Assembly: GCA_018057705.1 (NCBI GenBank)
Contig: JAGPDF010000022.1
Location: 1-64,000, forward strand
Length of the DNA: 64,000 nt
Source: Thermoanaerobaculia bacterium
Lineage (GTDB): Bacteria > Acidobacteriota > Thermoanaerobaculia > Multivoradales > JAGPDF01
Reading direction: 5' to 3'
Shown: piece by piece, positions 8,037-17,072 of the stretch
Layout of the letters: each line of letters starts with the position of its first letter
Position numbering within the stretch: position 1 is the first letter of the stretch
Program-made: the position numbers and the translations under genes
Notes under the pieces: generated by a model
Seen by the model: only the letters and a program-made list of their open reading frames with translations
What the model was told of the DNA's origin: nothing
Database searches by the model: none

Positions 8037-10793
8037 TTGATCGGCAAGCGCCTCGGCCCCTACGAGATTACCGCCAAGCTGGGCGAAGGCGGCATGGGCG
8101 AGGTCTACCGCGCGACCGACACCCGCCTCAAGCGCGAGGTTGCCATCAAGGTCCTGCCGGCGGCGTTCATCGCGGACATTGACCGCCTGGCGCGCTTCGA
8201 GCGCGAGGCGCAGCTCCTCGCCCAGCTCCACCATCCGAACATCGCCTCAATCTTCGGGCTCGAGGTAGCGGGAGGAGTTCGGGCCCTCGTCATGGAGCTC
8301 GTCCCCGGCCCCACACTGGCCGAGCGCCTCGAATCCGGGCGGCTTCCCTTTGCTGAATGCCTTTCTTTCGCGCTGCAGATCGCGCAGGCGCTCGAGGAGG
8401 CGCACGACAAGGGAATCGTCCACCGGGACTTGAAGCCGCAGAACATCAAGGCCTCCAGCGAAGGAGAGATCAAGGTCCTCGACTTCGGCCTGGCGAAGGC
8501 GATGGATACCGCCGCGGGATCCTCGGCCGCTGCGGATCTGGCGAAATCGCCGACGCTGATGCACTCCCCCACGATGACCGCGGCGGCGATCGGCGGGGGC
8601 ACGCAGATGGGCGTCATCCTCGGCACGGCGGCCTACATGGCGCCGGAGCAGGCGCGCGGCACGGCGGTGGACGCGCGGGCCGACGTCTGGGCGTTCGGCG
8701 TGGTGCTCTACGAAATGCTCGCCGGCGGCACCCTCTTCGCCTCGGAGACCGTGGCCGACACCCTTGCGGCGGTTCTGACCCGCGAGATCGACTGGTCCCG
8801 CCTGCCGGCCTCGACGCCGCCCGCGGTCCTGCAACTGCTGCGCCGCTGCCTCGAACGCAAACCGCGGGAGCGCCTGCACTCGATCGCCGACGCGCGCCAA
8901 CTGCTCGCCGACTTTTCCTCCGGCCGCATCGGCGGCGTGGGCGGCGCGAGCGTCGTCAGTGGAACGCTGACTGCGGCGCCCGACGCGGTGGTTCCGCGCG
9001 CGCGGACGATCGTTCGCCTCCTTCCCTGGACGATCGCCGCGCTGGCGGCCCTCGCGGCGATCTTCCTGGCACTGCGCAAGGTGCCGGCGGCGGTGGACGC
9101 AGCGGCCGGAAGCGAGATCCACTTTGCGCCGCTGACCAGCTTCTCCGGCGTCGAGTCGCCGGGAAGCTGGTCGCCCGACGGGTCGTTCCTCGCCTACTCG
9201 CACTCCGCCGAGGGCTCGATGGACCTCTTCGTTCTCCCCACGGCGGGCGGCGCACCGATCTCGCTCTACAAGTCGGCGTTCGACGAAGGGGCACCGCGCT
9301 GGTCACCGGACAGCAAGTGGATCGCCTTCACCTCGTTCAAGGAGGGACGGGCCGGAATCTTCCTCGTCTCGCCGCTCGGCGGTCCGGCCCAGAAACTGGT
9401 CGACTTGCCGCAGCGCGAGCCCGAGTCCGATGCCCTCGTCGCGCTCGGCAAGCAGCCCTGGTCGCCCGACGGCCGCTGGCTGCTCTTCGCGCGCGCCCGG
9501 GAGAAAGGGGGCACGGCGCTCTGGCGTATCGACCTCGAAGGGCGCGAGGAGAAGGAGCTCCTGCCGGCAGTCGAGGGGCAGAGCTTCGCCGAGCCCTCTC
9601 TCGCTCCCGACGGCCGCCGAATCGTCTTCACGCGAGCCTCGATCGACGGTCGGGCGAGTCTCTGGCTTCTCGATCTCGACGCCTCCGAGGCGCGCCCCCT
9701 GGTCGACGAGAAGGCGAACGCCATGGAGCCGCTCTTTTCGCCCGGTGGCGAGGCCGTGATCTTCGTCTCGGATCGTGCCGGCAACGAGGGCAACGTCTGG
9801 ACGATCGACCTCGCCAGCCGGCGGATCACTCCCATCACGCTGAGCCCGACGCTCGTCAACTCGCCGGTGGCGGCGCGCGACGGGCGCCTCGCGGTCGCGA
9901 CCTCCTCGCATCAGACCGACCTCTACCTCGATGCCGTCGACGGAGGGAGCCAGCGCCGACTCACCTTCCACACCCACGACAACTTCGGCCCCCGGCTCTC
10001 CCCGGACGGCCGGAAGATCGCCTACATGTCGAACCGGACCGGCGATCCCGAGATCTGGCTGCTCGATCTCGAGTCGGGGGAGGAGCGCCGGCTCACCGAC
10101 AATCCTGCGCGCGACATGAGCCCGACCTGGGCGCCCGACGGCAGGTCGATCCTCTTCTCCTCGGACCGCGACCCCGCGCACCCGCTCTGGACGCTCGAGG
10201 TCGACGGCGGACGGATCGAACCGGTCGGCAAGGGCGTCGCGGCGCTCGACAAGCTTCGCCTCGTCTGGGGACAGTGGGCGCCGGACGGCTCGCGCCTCGG
10301 GCTCATCGCGGCCGACGACAGTCGCGGCGGCTCCCTCTGGACGCTCTCCCGCGACGGCTCATTGTCCGGCCCATTCCTGCCGGGCCTGCGCGAGCTCGAT
10401 TTCTACCGCGACGGGCGGACGATTCTCTACGTTCGGGACGGCAAGGAGGGCGAGGGCCTCGAGCTGCGCGCCGCCGACCTCGAGACCGGCGCCGACGAGC
10501 TCCTCTACCGTGGCTGGGTGCGCGAAATGACTGTCTCCCGGGACGGCCGGCTCGTCTCCTTCATCCTGGCCGAGAGCCACATCAACCTGAACCTCTTCGG
10601 CCTCGAGCTCGCTCCTCCCCAGCGCCCGGGCGAGCTGCCGCGGGCACTCGGAGCGCCGCGCGCCTTGACCGAAGGCAAGGGGCGCTGGCATGTCCACAAC
10701 GGCAGCCTCTCGGCGGATGGCAAGCTCGCCGCGTACACGCGCGATACCGACACCGCCGATATCTTCGTGGTCAGCAGCGAACCGCCGCGCTGA
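8037..10793 (+). CDS. Membrane Ser/Thr protein kinase with TolB/PD40 propeller
   Basis: The 918-residue protein starts at TTG (MIGKRLGPYEI). The kinase domain covers about 1-280 and has the glycine loop [12 protein letters not shown] (about 16-27), VAIKVLP with the ATP lysine, HRDLKPQNIK (about 128), DFGLAK (about 148) and MAPEQARG. One transmembrane helix sits at about 328-347 (LLPWTIAALAALAAIFLAL). The periplasmic part is a PD40/TolB-like beta-propeller with repeated xSPDGRxIxF blades, such as LSPDGRKIAYMSNRTGDPEI. This kinase-sensor layout is typical of Acidobacteria. The ligand of the propeller is unknown. TTG is chosen because the homologous kinase at 10895 begins at the same residue and the promoter element ends just before it. 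Confidence 0.92.
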   Translation: MIGKRLGPYEITAKLGEGGMGEVYRATDTRLKREVAIKVLPAAFIADIDRLARFEREAQLLAQLHHPNIASIFGLEVAGGVRALVMELVPGPTLAERLESGRLPFAECLSFALQIAQALEEAHDKGIVHRDLKPQNIKASSEGEIKVLDFGLAKAMDTAAGSSAAADLAKSPTLMHSPTMTAAAIGGGTQMGVILGTAAYMAPEQARGTAVDARADVWAFGVVLYEMLAGGTLFASETVADTLAAVLTREIDWSRLPASTPPAVLQLLRRCLERKPRERLHSIADARQLLADFSSGRIGGVGGASVVSGTLTAAPDAVVPRARTIVRLLPWTIAALAALAAIFLALRKVPAAVDAAAGSEIHFAPLTSFSGVESPGSWSPDGSFLAYSHSAEGSMDLFVLPTAGGAPISLYKSAFDEGAPRWSPDSKWIAFTSFKEGRAGIFLVSPLGGPAQKLVDLPQREPESDALVALGKQPWSPDGRWLLFARAREKGGTALWRIDLEGREEKELLPAVEGQSFAEPSLAPDGRRIVFTRASIDGRASLWLLDLDASEARPLVDEKANAMEPLFSPGGEAVIFVSDRAGNEGNVWTIDLASRRITPITLSPTLVNSPVAARDGRLAVATSSHQTDLYLDAVDGGSQRRLTFHTHDNFGPRLSPDGRKIAYMSNRTGDPEIWLLDLESGEERRLTDNPARDMSPTWAPDGRSILFSSDRDPAHPLWTLEVDGGRIEPVGKGVAALDKLRLVWGQWAPDGSRLGLIAADDSRGGSLWTLSRDGSLSGPFLPGLRELDFYRDGRTILYVRDGKEGEGLELRAADLETGADELLYRGWVREMTVSRDGRLVSFILAESHINLNLFGLELAPPQRPGELPRALGAPRALTEGKGRWHVHNGSLSADGKLAAYTRDTDTADIFVVSSEPPR

Positions 10794-10850
10794 AGCGCGG
10801 TGGCTTCGCCGGGCCCTGCGCAAACCGGAGTCAGAGCCGTCGGGCTGCAG

Positions 10851-10856
10851 TAGAGT
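10851..10856 (+). promoter_or_regulatory. Predicted -10 element TAGAGT
   Basis: TAGAGT followed by GCGCCG and an ATG, that is 6 nt between the hexamer and the mini-ORF start. It has the same spacing as the other leaderless-type elements here. Confidence 0.55.
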
Positions 10857-10862
10857 GCGCCG

Positions 10863-10898
10863 ATGCGGCGCGACCTCGAAGACGGCGCAAGCCGATGA
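10863..10898 (+). CDS. Leaderless mini-ORF coupled to kinase start
   Basis: An 11-codon frame, MRRDLEDGASR, begins 6 nt after the predicted -10 hexamer. Its TGA stop overlaps the kinase ATG as ATGA. If transcription starts at its ATG, the kinase start would lie 32 nt into the RNA without a Shine-Dalgarno and would depend on reinitiation. The kinase remnant at 4577 has the same layout. Confidence 0.4.
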   Translation: MRRDLEDGASR

Positions 10899-13582
10899 TC
10901 GGAACACGGCTCGGCCCCTACGAGATCCTCGCCAAGCTCGGCGAGGGCGGGATGGGCGAGGTCTTCCGGGCCCGCGACACCAAGCTCGACCGCGAGGTGG
11001 CGGTGAAGGTCCTGCCGCCGCATCTCGCCGCCGACGCCGACGCGCTGGCGCGTTTCGAGCGCGAGGCCAAGGCGGTCGCGGCGCTCTCGCATCCGAACAT
11101 CCTGGCGATCTTCGATTTCGGCAGGGACGGCGCGATCGCTTTCGCCGCCATGGAGCTCCTCGAAGGCGAGACGCTGCGCGAACGTCTGGTCGCCGGCGCG
11201 CTGCCGGCGAGGAAGGCTCTCGAGATCGCCTCCCAGGTAGCGACCGGGCTCGCCGCGGCGCACGCCCGCGGCATCGTGCACCGCGACCTCAAACCCGACA
11301 ACCTCTTCCTGACCCGCGACGGACAGGTGAAGATCCTCGACTTCGGCCTCGCCCGCCAGAGCGAGCCGCACGGTTCGAAGAGCCAGCTGCTCGCGGCGCC
11401 GACGATGGCTGCGGCGGCTCCGGGCACCGAGCCCGGCGCGGTCCTCGGTACCGTCGGCTACATGTCTCCCGAGCAGGTCCGGGGCGAGACGGCGGATGCC
11501 CGCTCGGACCTCTTCGCTCTCGGTGTGGTGCTCTACGAGATGCTCATCGGGCGGCGGGCGTTCGCGCACGGTTCGGCGGTCGAGACGATGTCGGCGATCC
11601 TTCGCGAGGAACCCCCGGAGATCGAGACCGTCGGGGAGAGATTCTCGCCCGCCCTCGCGCGGCTGCTCCAACACTGTCTCGAGAAGCGCCCCGACGAGCG
11701 CTTCCAGTCGGCGCGCGACCTCGCCTTCGATCTCAAATCGCTGGCCTCCGGCGGCTCGTCGACCCGTGCAGGCGGCGGCGCCGCGCTGGTCTCTGCCCAG
11801 AGCGACCGCAGCGCACGCCGACGCCTGCTCCTCGCCGCCGGGCTGGTCCTCGCAGGAGCCCTCGCCGGCTGGCTGGCGGCGGGCCTCTCGCGAAAGCCTG
11901 AAGCGTCCTCCACGCCGGTCCTGCGTCCGACCTTTCGCCAGTTGACCAAACTGCCCGGCGGCGAGGGCAATCCGAGCATCGCCCCAGACGGCGAGAGCTT
12001 CGTCTTCGTCAAGCGCGACGGCGGCGACGCCGATCTCTTCCTGCAGCGGATCGACGGCACGAAGCCGATTCCGCTCACCACCGACTGCGCGCAGGACGAT
12101 GTGGACCCCGCTTTCTCGCCCGACGGGCGGTCGATCGCCTACCGTTCGGACTGCGGCGGCGGCGGCATCTTCGTCATGGGAGCGACCGGCGAGGCGAGCC
12201 GTCGGGTGACCGAATTGGGCTACGCGCCGGCCTGGTCGCCGGACGCCGCCGAGCTCGCCGTCGTCACCGAGAGAACGGGGGCGCCGACCTCGCGCAACTC
12301 GGTGAGCGAGCTCTGGGTGGTGAAGGTCGAGACCGGCGCCCGCCGGCGGGTGAGCGAGCTCGACGCGATGGCCCCGACCTGGTCACCCGACGGCCGGCGG
12401 ATCGCCTTCTGGGGCCTGCGCGACGAGACCTTTCAACGCGATCTCTGGAGCGTGGCCGCCGACGGCTCCCCCGGCGCGAAGGAGTCTGCGCTCTCGCTCG
12501 TCGACGATCCGGCGATCGACTGGGCACCGGTCTACTCCCACGACGGACGTTGGCTCTACTTCGCGTCGACCCGCGGCGGGACGTTCAATCTCTGGCGGTT
12601 GGCGCTCGAAAGCGCCACCGGAAAACCCCAGGGCGCGCCCGAGCCGGTCACCGCTCCGTCGAGCTGGGCCGGTCCGTTCGACCTCTCCGCCGACGGCCGT
12701 CGGATCGTCTTCGTCGACCGCAACGCGCAGACGGAGATCGTGCGTGCCGCCGTTGATCCCGCTCGCCTGGCGCTCGCCAGCGCGCCGGCGCCGGTCTTCA
12801 GCGGCTCGTTCGAGATCCGCGAGCAGCAACTGTCGTTCGACGGCGCGTCGGTCGTCTTCACCAATGAAGACATGCCGCAGCACCTCCACCTGGTGCACTC
12901 CGACGGTTCCGGCTACCGGCAGCTCACCACCGGCGTCGATCGCAATCGGCAAGGCGCCTGGTCTCCCGACGGGCAGTGGATCGCCTTCCAGACCAATCGC
13001 GGCGCCTCGAGCCTGGCGGTCATCCACCCCGACGGCGGCGGCTGGCAGGCGATCGGAGTCGGGCGGGGCTTCACCAATCCGCGCTGGTCGCCCGACGGCA
13101 AGCGGCTGCTCTCCTACAACACCAGCGAAGGCGGCAGCATCCTCGATCTCGCCACCGGATTCGCAACGCCGGCAAAGCAGGATCTGCCGCCGATCGCTCC
13201 CGGGGTGCTCTTCTGGCCGATCGCCTGGTCGCCCGACGGGAGCCTGGTCGCCGGGTCGGCCGTTCGCGCCGGGCAGATCGGCGAGATCCACATCTGGTCG
13301 ACCGCCGACCGCGCCTACCGCGAAATGCCTTGGCGGCGCGGCGAACAGATCGACTACAGCGTCGTCTTCATCGACCGCGACCGCCTCGTCTTCGGCTCCG
13401 GTACTGGACTTTCCGTCGGGGACCTCCGCGGCGGCGAGCTCGAGCCGCTCTACACGCCCCCGCCCGGCCACCTCATCGTCAATCTCTCCGGCTCCAGTGA
13501 TGGCCGTTCGCTCACCTGGATCGACAGGGCCGACGAGTCGGATATCTGGCTCATGACGCTCGACGAAAAGACCGAGCTGTAG
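10895..13582 (+). CDS. Membrane Ser/Thr protein kinase with TolB/PD40 propeller
   Basis: A paralogue of the preceding kinase, 895 residues. It has [21 protein letters not shown] (about 6-26), VAVKVLP, HRDLKPDNLFL (about 129), DFGLARQ (about 149) and MSPEQVRGE. One transmembrane helix is at about 308-330 (LLLAAGLVLAGALAGWLAAG). The C-terminal propeller has repeated SPDGR blades, for example FSPDGRSIAYRSD and WSPDGRRIAFWG. The ATG is set by homology to the neighbouring kinase and by the ATGA overlap with the mini-ORF; the frame is open far upstream, but that part is a shadow of the first kinase. The two kinases are tandem duplicates that have diverged strongly in the propeller, suggesting different signals. 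Confidence 0.92.
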   Translation: MIGTRLGPYEILAKLGEGGMGEVFRARDTKLDREVAVKVLPPHLAADADALARFEREAKAVAALSHPNILAIFDFGRDGAIAFAAMELLEGETLRERLVAGALPARKALEIASQVATGLAAAHARGIVHRDLKPDNLFLTRDGQVKILDFGLARQSEPHGSKSQLLAAPTMAAAAPGTEPGAVLGTVGYMSPEQVRGETADARSDLFALGVVLYEMLIGRRAFAHGSAVETMSAILREEPPEIETVGERFSPALARLLQHCLEKRPDERFQSARDLAFDLKSLASGGSSTRAGGGAALVSAQSDRSARRRLLLAAGLVLAGALAGWLAAGLSRKPEASSTPVLRPTFRQLTKLPGGEGNPSIAPDGESFVFVKRDGGDADLFLQRIDGTKPIPLTTDCAQDDVDPAFSPDGRSIAYRSDCGGGGIFVMGATGEASRRVTELGYAPAWSPDAAELAVVTERTGAPTSRNSVSELWVVKVETGARRRVSELDAMAPTWSPDGRRIAFWGLRDETFQRDLWSVAADGSPGAKESALSLVDDPAIDWAPVYSHDGRWLYFASTRGGTFNLWRLALESATGKPQGAPEPVTAPSSWAGPFDLSADGRRIVFVDRNAQTEIVRAAVDPARLALASAPAPVFSGSFEIREQQLSFDGASVVFTNEDMPQHLHLVHSDGSGYRQLTTGVDRNRQGAWSPDGQWIAFQTNRGASSLAVIHPDGGGWQAIGVGRGFTNPRWSPDGKRLLSYNTSEGGSILDLATGFATPAKQDLPPIAPGVLFWPIAWSPDGSLVAGSAVRAGQIGEIHIWSTADRAYREMPWRRGEQIDYSVVFIDRDRLVFGSGTGLSVGDLRGGELEPLYTPPPGHLIVNLSGSSDGRSLTWIDRADESDIWLMTLDEKTEL

Positions 13583-13591
13583 GCACTCCGG

Positions 13592-15484
13592 TCAGACAGG
13601 AGCGTCGACCGCGGCTGGCGGATCGGGGGCCGCAGCGCCGAAGAAGAAGGCGAGGCCCACCAGAAGGCGCTCGGCCGAGCTCATCCCTGAGCGCCGTTCG
13701 ATCACCCAGCGGGCGATCGCCGGCTCGTCGGTGATGAGTCCATCGACTCCGAGGTTCAGCATGCGGAACATCTGCACCGGGTCGTTGATGGTCCAGACGT
13801 AGACCTTCTTGCCGCGGGCGTGGGCGCGACGCACGAAAGCGCGCGTGGCGATCCCGGCGTTGACGGCGAGGAAGTCGGCGTCGACCGTGGTCAGGTCGCC
13901 GACCGCCTTCGCCGTCAGCAGGCCGAGCGTCCACTGCGGCCGGAGCTCCCGCATTCTTCGCACCTGGTCGTACTCGAGCGACATGGCGACGACGTTTCCA
14001 GCCTGAGCGAGCCCTTCGACGATGTCGACGGCCCGCTGTGCGAGCGCGATGTCGTGACCGTAGTACTTGAGCTCGATCATGACCTTGGCGCTTCCTCGCG
14101 CTCGCGAAAGGACATCTCGCAGCAGCGGCACGCGCTCGCCATGGAACTCCGGGGCGAACCAGCTGCCGATGTCGATTCCGGCGAGGCGCTCGACGGTCGC
14201 GTCCCAGATCTTCAGGTCGACGCCGGCGACTCTCATGAGATCGCTGTCGTGCAGCACGGCGATCTCGCCGTCGGCGGTCTCCTGGACATCGATCTCGACA
14301 AAGTCCGCACCCTCATCGATGGCCCTCTGCACCGAGGCGAGCGTGTTTTCGGGCGCCGACGCCGCGGCGCCGCGATGGGCGATGACGACCACTTCGCCCT
14401 GACCGCGCACTCCCCGCAGCAGGTAGACACCGATGCCGCCGGCGATCAGGGCGAGCAGCACCACGGCACCCATCGCCAGGGCGAAGCTCAGACGAGGTGC
14501 GCCGCCCGCTGTGAGAGGTTCGGCCTCCGCCAGGCGTGCGCGCATCGCGCTGTCCCTGCCACCCAAACGCCGGTAGATCTGTACGACGAGAAGTGCGAAG
14601 GCAGAGGTGTTTCCCCAGCTGATCAACAGGTTGATGACGACCCAGAGGGCGGTGAGGAGAAGCATGAAGCCGAGGACCCAGCCGACGTTGCCCATCCCGA
14701 AGGGAGCGACGAGCCGCCCCAGTCCGAAGATCGCCGCCGGCAGCACGCTAGCGAGGAGAAGCGCTGCGACACCCCACAGGATGAGCGTGCGGGAAATCCT
14801 CCGGCGCTCGCCGTCGGTCCGCCGCGCGCTTTCGGCGAGGGCGCGCCGCGGCGGAACATCCTCGAAAAGGACCAACGGCAGCGCCAGGCTCCAGGAGACG
14901 AGTCGCGGCACCAGGACCGCCGCCAGTCCGATCACCAGGGCCAGAACCAGCCCCACTGCCGCCAGGAAGGCCGGCGGCTTCTCCTTGAGGTAGTAGTTGA
15001 TGTCGAAATCGCGCAGGAGACCGAGGTAGACCAGGCCCAGTCCCAGCAGGAACGGAGCGGCAAGCAGCAGCGACCTCGCGACCACCCGGACGGCGAGCTC
15101 GAAGACCGGCAGCGCACGGCCGAGCGCGAAGCGCACGGCCTGCCCGGAGTCGACCCGCACCCCAGCCGTCGCGCCGACGCCGATTGCCATCAGACAGGCC
15201 AGCTCGAGCGCGACGATGGCGATCGAAAACGCCGCGACGCCGACCAGCAGGAGGAGTCCCAGGGGGCGCAAGAAAAAGAGGAGGATGTCGATGTCCGCCA
15301 GGACCGAGCTTCCGGACGCGGCCACCCCCGCCTCGAGGGCCAGCCCGACGAGTGGCGTCAATACCGCGAACGCCAGCAGTTTGAAGACCAGATCGGTCGC
15401 GAGGAGCTGCCGCCAGACCCGCATGCCGTCGGACCAGGCACCGGCGAAGACGGGCTCGGAGCCGGACGGTTGGGAGTCCTCCAT
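13592..15484 (-). CDS. Membrane-anchored glycerophosphodiester phosphodiesterase
   Basis: The 630-residue protein has about 360 N-terminal residues with multiple hydrophobic helices (for example GLLLLVGVAAFSIAIVALEL and ALPLVLFEDVPPRRALAES). This fits the membrane domain found fused to GDPD enzymes. The catalytic domain begins with VVVIAHRGAAASAPENTLAS (about 362) and continues with DFVEIDVQETADGEIAVLHD and, later, VMIELKYYGHD, LGLLTAKAVGD and KVYVWTINDP, the full set of GDPD landmarks. It should hydrolyse glycerophosphodiesters to glycerol-3-phosphate plus an alcohol, on the outer face of the membrane if the topology is as in relatives. The gene is convergent with the second kinase, 9 nt apart. 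Confidence 0.92.
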   Translation of the reverse strand: MEDSQPSGSEPVFAGAWSDGMRVWRQLLATDLVFKLLAFAVLTPLVGLALEAGVAASGSSVLADIDILLFFLRPLGLLLLVGVAAFSIAIVALELACLMAIGVGATAGVRVDSGQAVRFALGRALPVFELAVRVVARSLLLAAPFLLGLGLVYLGLLRDFDINYYLKEKPPAFLAAVGLVLALVIGLAAVLVPRLVSWSLALPLVLFEDVPPRRALAESARRTDGERRRISRTLILWGVAALLLASVLPAAIFGLGRLVAPFGMGNVGWVLGFMLLLTALWVVINLLISWGNTSAFALLVVQIYRRLGGRDSAMRARLAEAEPLTAGGAPRLSFALAMGAVVLLALIAGGIGVYLLRGVRGQGEVVVIAHRGAAASAPENTLASVQRAIDEGADFVEIDVQETADGEIAVLHDSDLMRVAGVDLKIWDATVERLAGIDIGSWFAPEFHGERVPLLRDVLSRARGSAKVMIELKYYGHDIALAQRAVDIVEGLAQAGNVVAMSLEYDQVRRMRELRPQWTLGLLTAKAVGDLTTVDADFLAVNAGIATRAFVRRAHARGKKVYVWTINDPVQMFRMLNLGVDGLITDEPAIARWVIERRSGMSSAERLLVGLAFFFGAAAPDPPAAVDAPV

Positions 15485-15493
15485 GACCCTTGG

Positions 15494-15499
15494 ATTCTA
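15494..15499 (-). promoter_or_regulatory. Predicted -10 element TAGAAT
   Basis: On the minus strand, TAGAAT ends 9 nt before the ATG of the GDPD gene, giving a leader of a few nt at most. Confidence 0.5.
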
Positions 15500-15619
15500 G
15501 TTCGAACGCAGGGGTCGGGAACCCGCACCGAGGAGATCCTTCTCAAGGAGCTCGGGACAGGCGAAAATAGCGGCGTACCCGGCGGCGCCCAACTGCGCAA
15601 CGGGTTCGGAGGCGCCGCG

Positions 15620-17002
15620 ATGAGCCAGCCCCGAGGTCCCAGGTCCCAGGCCGCCGATGGCCTCGCGATCGCAGGACGCGAGGAGATCCTGCGCGTCCTG
15701 CTCAAGGCCGGCGTCATCGTCGTGCTGGGGACGCTCGCGCTGCTGGCCCTGTTCGAAGGCCGGCGCATCGTACTCTGGCCGTATGTCGCGTTGCTCGCAA
15801 GCCATTTGGCAGCCTGGTTCCTGCTGCGCTCGGGGCGGCTGCGCACAGCGGTGCTCACCCACGCCACGGTCTACATCTCGACGATCCTCCTGGTACTCCT
15901 CCTCTTCGGAGGCCTGCGGTCTCCCGCCAGCTTCGTCCTGTCGCCGATCGTCCTGATCGTGGGACTGACCTGGAACGGGCGGGCCGCGATCGTCACCGCC
16001 GGTGCCTGTTCACTGGGCATGCTGGGGCTCGTCGCATGGGCGGCGACGCGCGACCGACTCAAGCGCGGAGAGCTCACCTACTGGGTGGTGGCGACCGCGG
16101 TTCTCGCCCTGACCAGCGTCGTCCTGGCCATTGCGCTCCGCGCCATCGGCCGCGCCCAGGCGCGGACGATCGGTGCCGAGCGCGAGCGCTGGGCACTGCA
16201 GGAGCAGCTCCTCCGCTCGCAGCGCCTCGAGTCGGTCGCGAGACTCGCCGCCGGCGTGGCGCACGACTTCAACAACCTGCTGAACGTCATCGTCGGCCAG
16301 GCCGGAATGCTCGCCCGTCACCCGGACGAAAAGACCGCCAAGCAGGCGCGGCAGATCGAGAGCGCGGCCTGGCGCGCCGCGGACCTCACCCAGAAGCTCC
16401 TCGCTGTCGGGCGCGACCGTACCTTCGAGAACGGCGACCTCGAGCTGAACGCCGTAGTCAGGGAGATCGAGCCGCTCCTGCGGCGGAGCCTCGCCGGTGT
16501 CGACGGCGGGGGACGCCCGGACGGGCCGGAGCAGCTGGAGCCTGCGGGCGGCCGGGACCGGCTCAGCTTCGACCTCGAACCGGCGCCACTGCTCGTCCGC
16601 GCCGACGCAGCGGGTCTCGAACAGATCCTCATGAACCTGGTCGTCAACGCCGGCCACGCGACCCGCGGCGGTGGCGAGATCCGCGTCGTCACGCGCCGCG
16701 CGGAACGTGCCGAGGTCGCCCGCCTTCCAGAATTCGCGACGGCGCGGGGAGCGATCCGTCTCGAGGTCGCGGACACCGGCGCCGGCATGACACCCGAGGT
16801 GCAGGCCCACCTCTTCGAGCCGTTCTTCAGCACCCGGCCTCCCGGGGAGGGCACCGGCCTCGGACTCGCCTCGGTCTACGGCATCGTCCAGCAGTGTGGC
16901 GGGGCCATTCAGGTAGAGAGCGCTCCCGGCCGCGGCGCCTCGTTTCGCGTCTATCTGGCCGGTGCAAGCGACCCGGTGTCCACCCCTGCGCCAGGGGCCT
17001 GA
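15620..17002 (+). CDS. Orphan membrane sensor histidine kinase
   Basis: The 460-residue protein has about six hydrophobic helices in residues 25-185 (for example VIVVLGTLALLALFEG, YISTILLVLLLFGGL and YWVVATAVLALTSVVLAIAL) and no recognisable extracellular sensor domain. A short coiled segment leads to the phosphoacceptor motif ARLAAGVAHDFNNLLNVIVG (His about 214), of the VAHDFNN type. The ATPase domain has ILMNLVVNAGHAT, VADTGAGM, FEPFFSTRPPGEGTGLGLA and VESAPGRGASFRVYL. No receiver domain or response regulator gene is adjacent, so it must signal to a partner elsewhere. The ATG at 15620 gives a compact N-terminus; open frame upstream is antisense to the GDPD gene. Confidence 0.92.
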   Translation: MSQPRGPRSQAADGLAIAGREEILRVLLKAGVIVVLGTLALLALFEGRRIVLWPYVALLASHLAAWFLLRSGRLRTAVLTHATVYISTILLVLLLFGGLRSPASFVLSPIVLIVGLTWNGRAAIVTAGACSLGMLGLVAWAATRDRLKRGELTYWVVATAVLALTSVVLAIALRAIGRAQARTIGAERERWALQEQLLRSQRLESVARLAAGVAHDFNNLLNVIVGQAGMLARHPDEKTAKQARQIESAAWRAADLTQKLLAVGRDRTFENGDLELNAVVREIEPLLRRSLAGVDGGGRPDGPEQLEPAGGRDRLSFDLEPAPLLVRADAAGLEQILMNLVVNAGHATRGGGEIRVVTRRAERAEVARLPEFATARGAIRLEVADTGAGMTPEVQAHLFEPFFSTRPPGEGTGLGLASVYGIVQQCGGAIQVESAPGRGASFRVYLAGASDPVSTPAPGA

Positions 17003-17057
17003 GGCCCGGAAAGACGCACCCACCCCGCAGGACGGTGCCTCGAAACGCCGGCCCGCG

Positions 17058-17063
17058 TAACCT
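17058..17063 (+). promoter_or_regulatory. Weak -10-like element TAACCT
   Basis: TAACCT lies 9 nt before the ATG of the SDR gene. It departs from the TAG(A/G)NT consensus but has the same position. Confidence 0.25.
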
Positions 17064-17072
17064 CGAAGCTCG

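Noticed and set aside
10792-10807. GAAGC/GCTTC hairpin at the end of the first kinase gene
   Set aside because: Only a 5-bp stem that includes part of the stop codon; too weak to call.
8357-10894. Upstream extension of the second kinase gene
   Set aside because: The frame is open but overlaps the first kinase; kinase homology begins at ATG 10895.
13820-15619. Upstream extension of the histidine kinase gene
   Set aside because: It is antisense to the GDPD gene and its sequence is unrelated to sensor domains.
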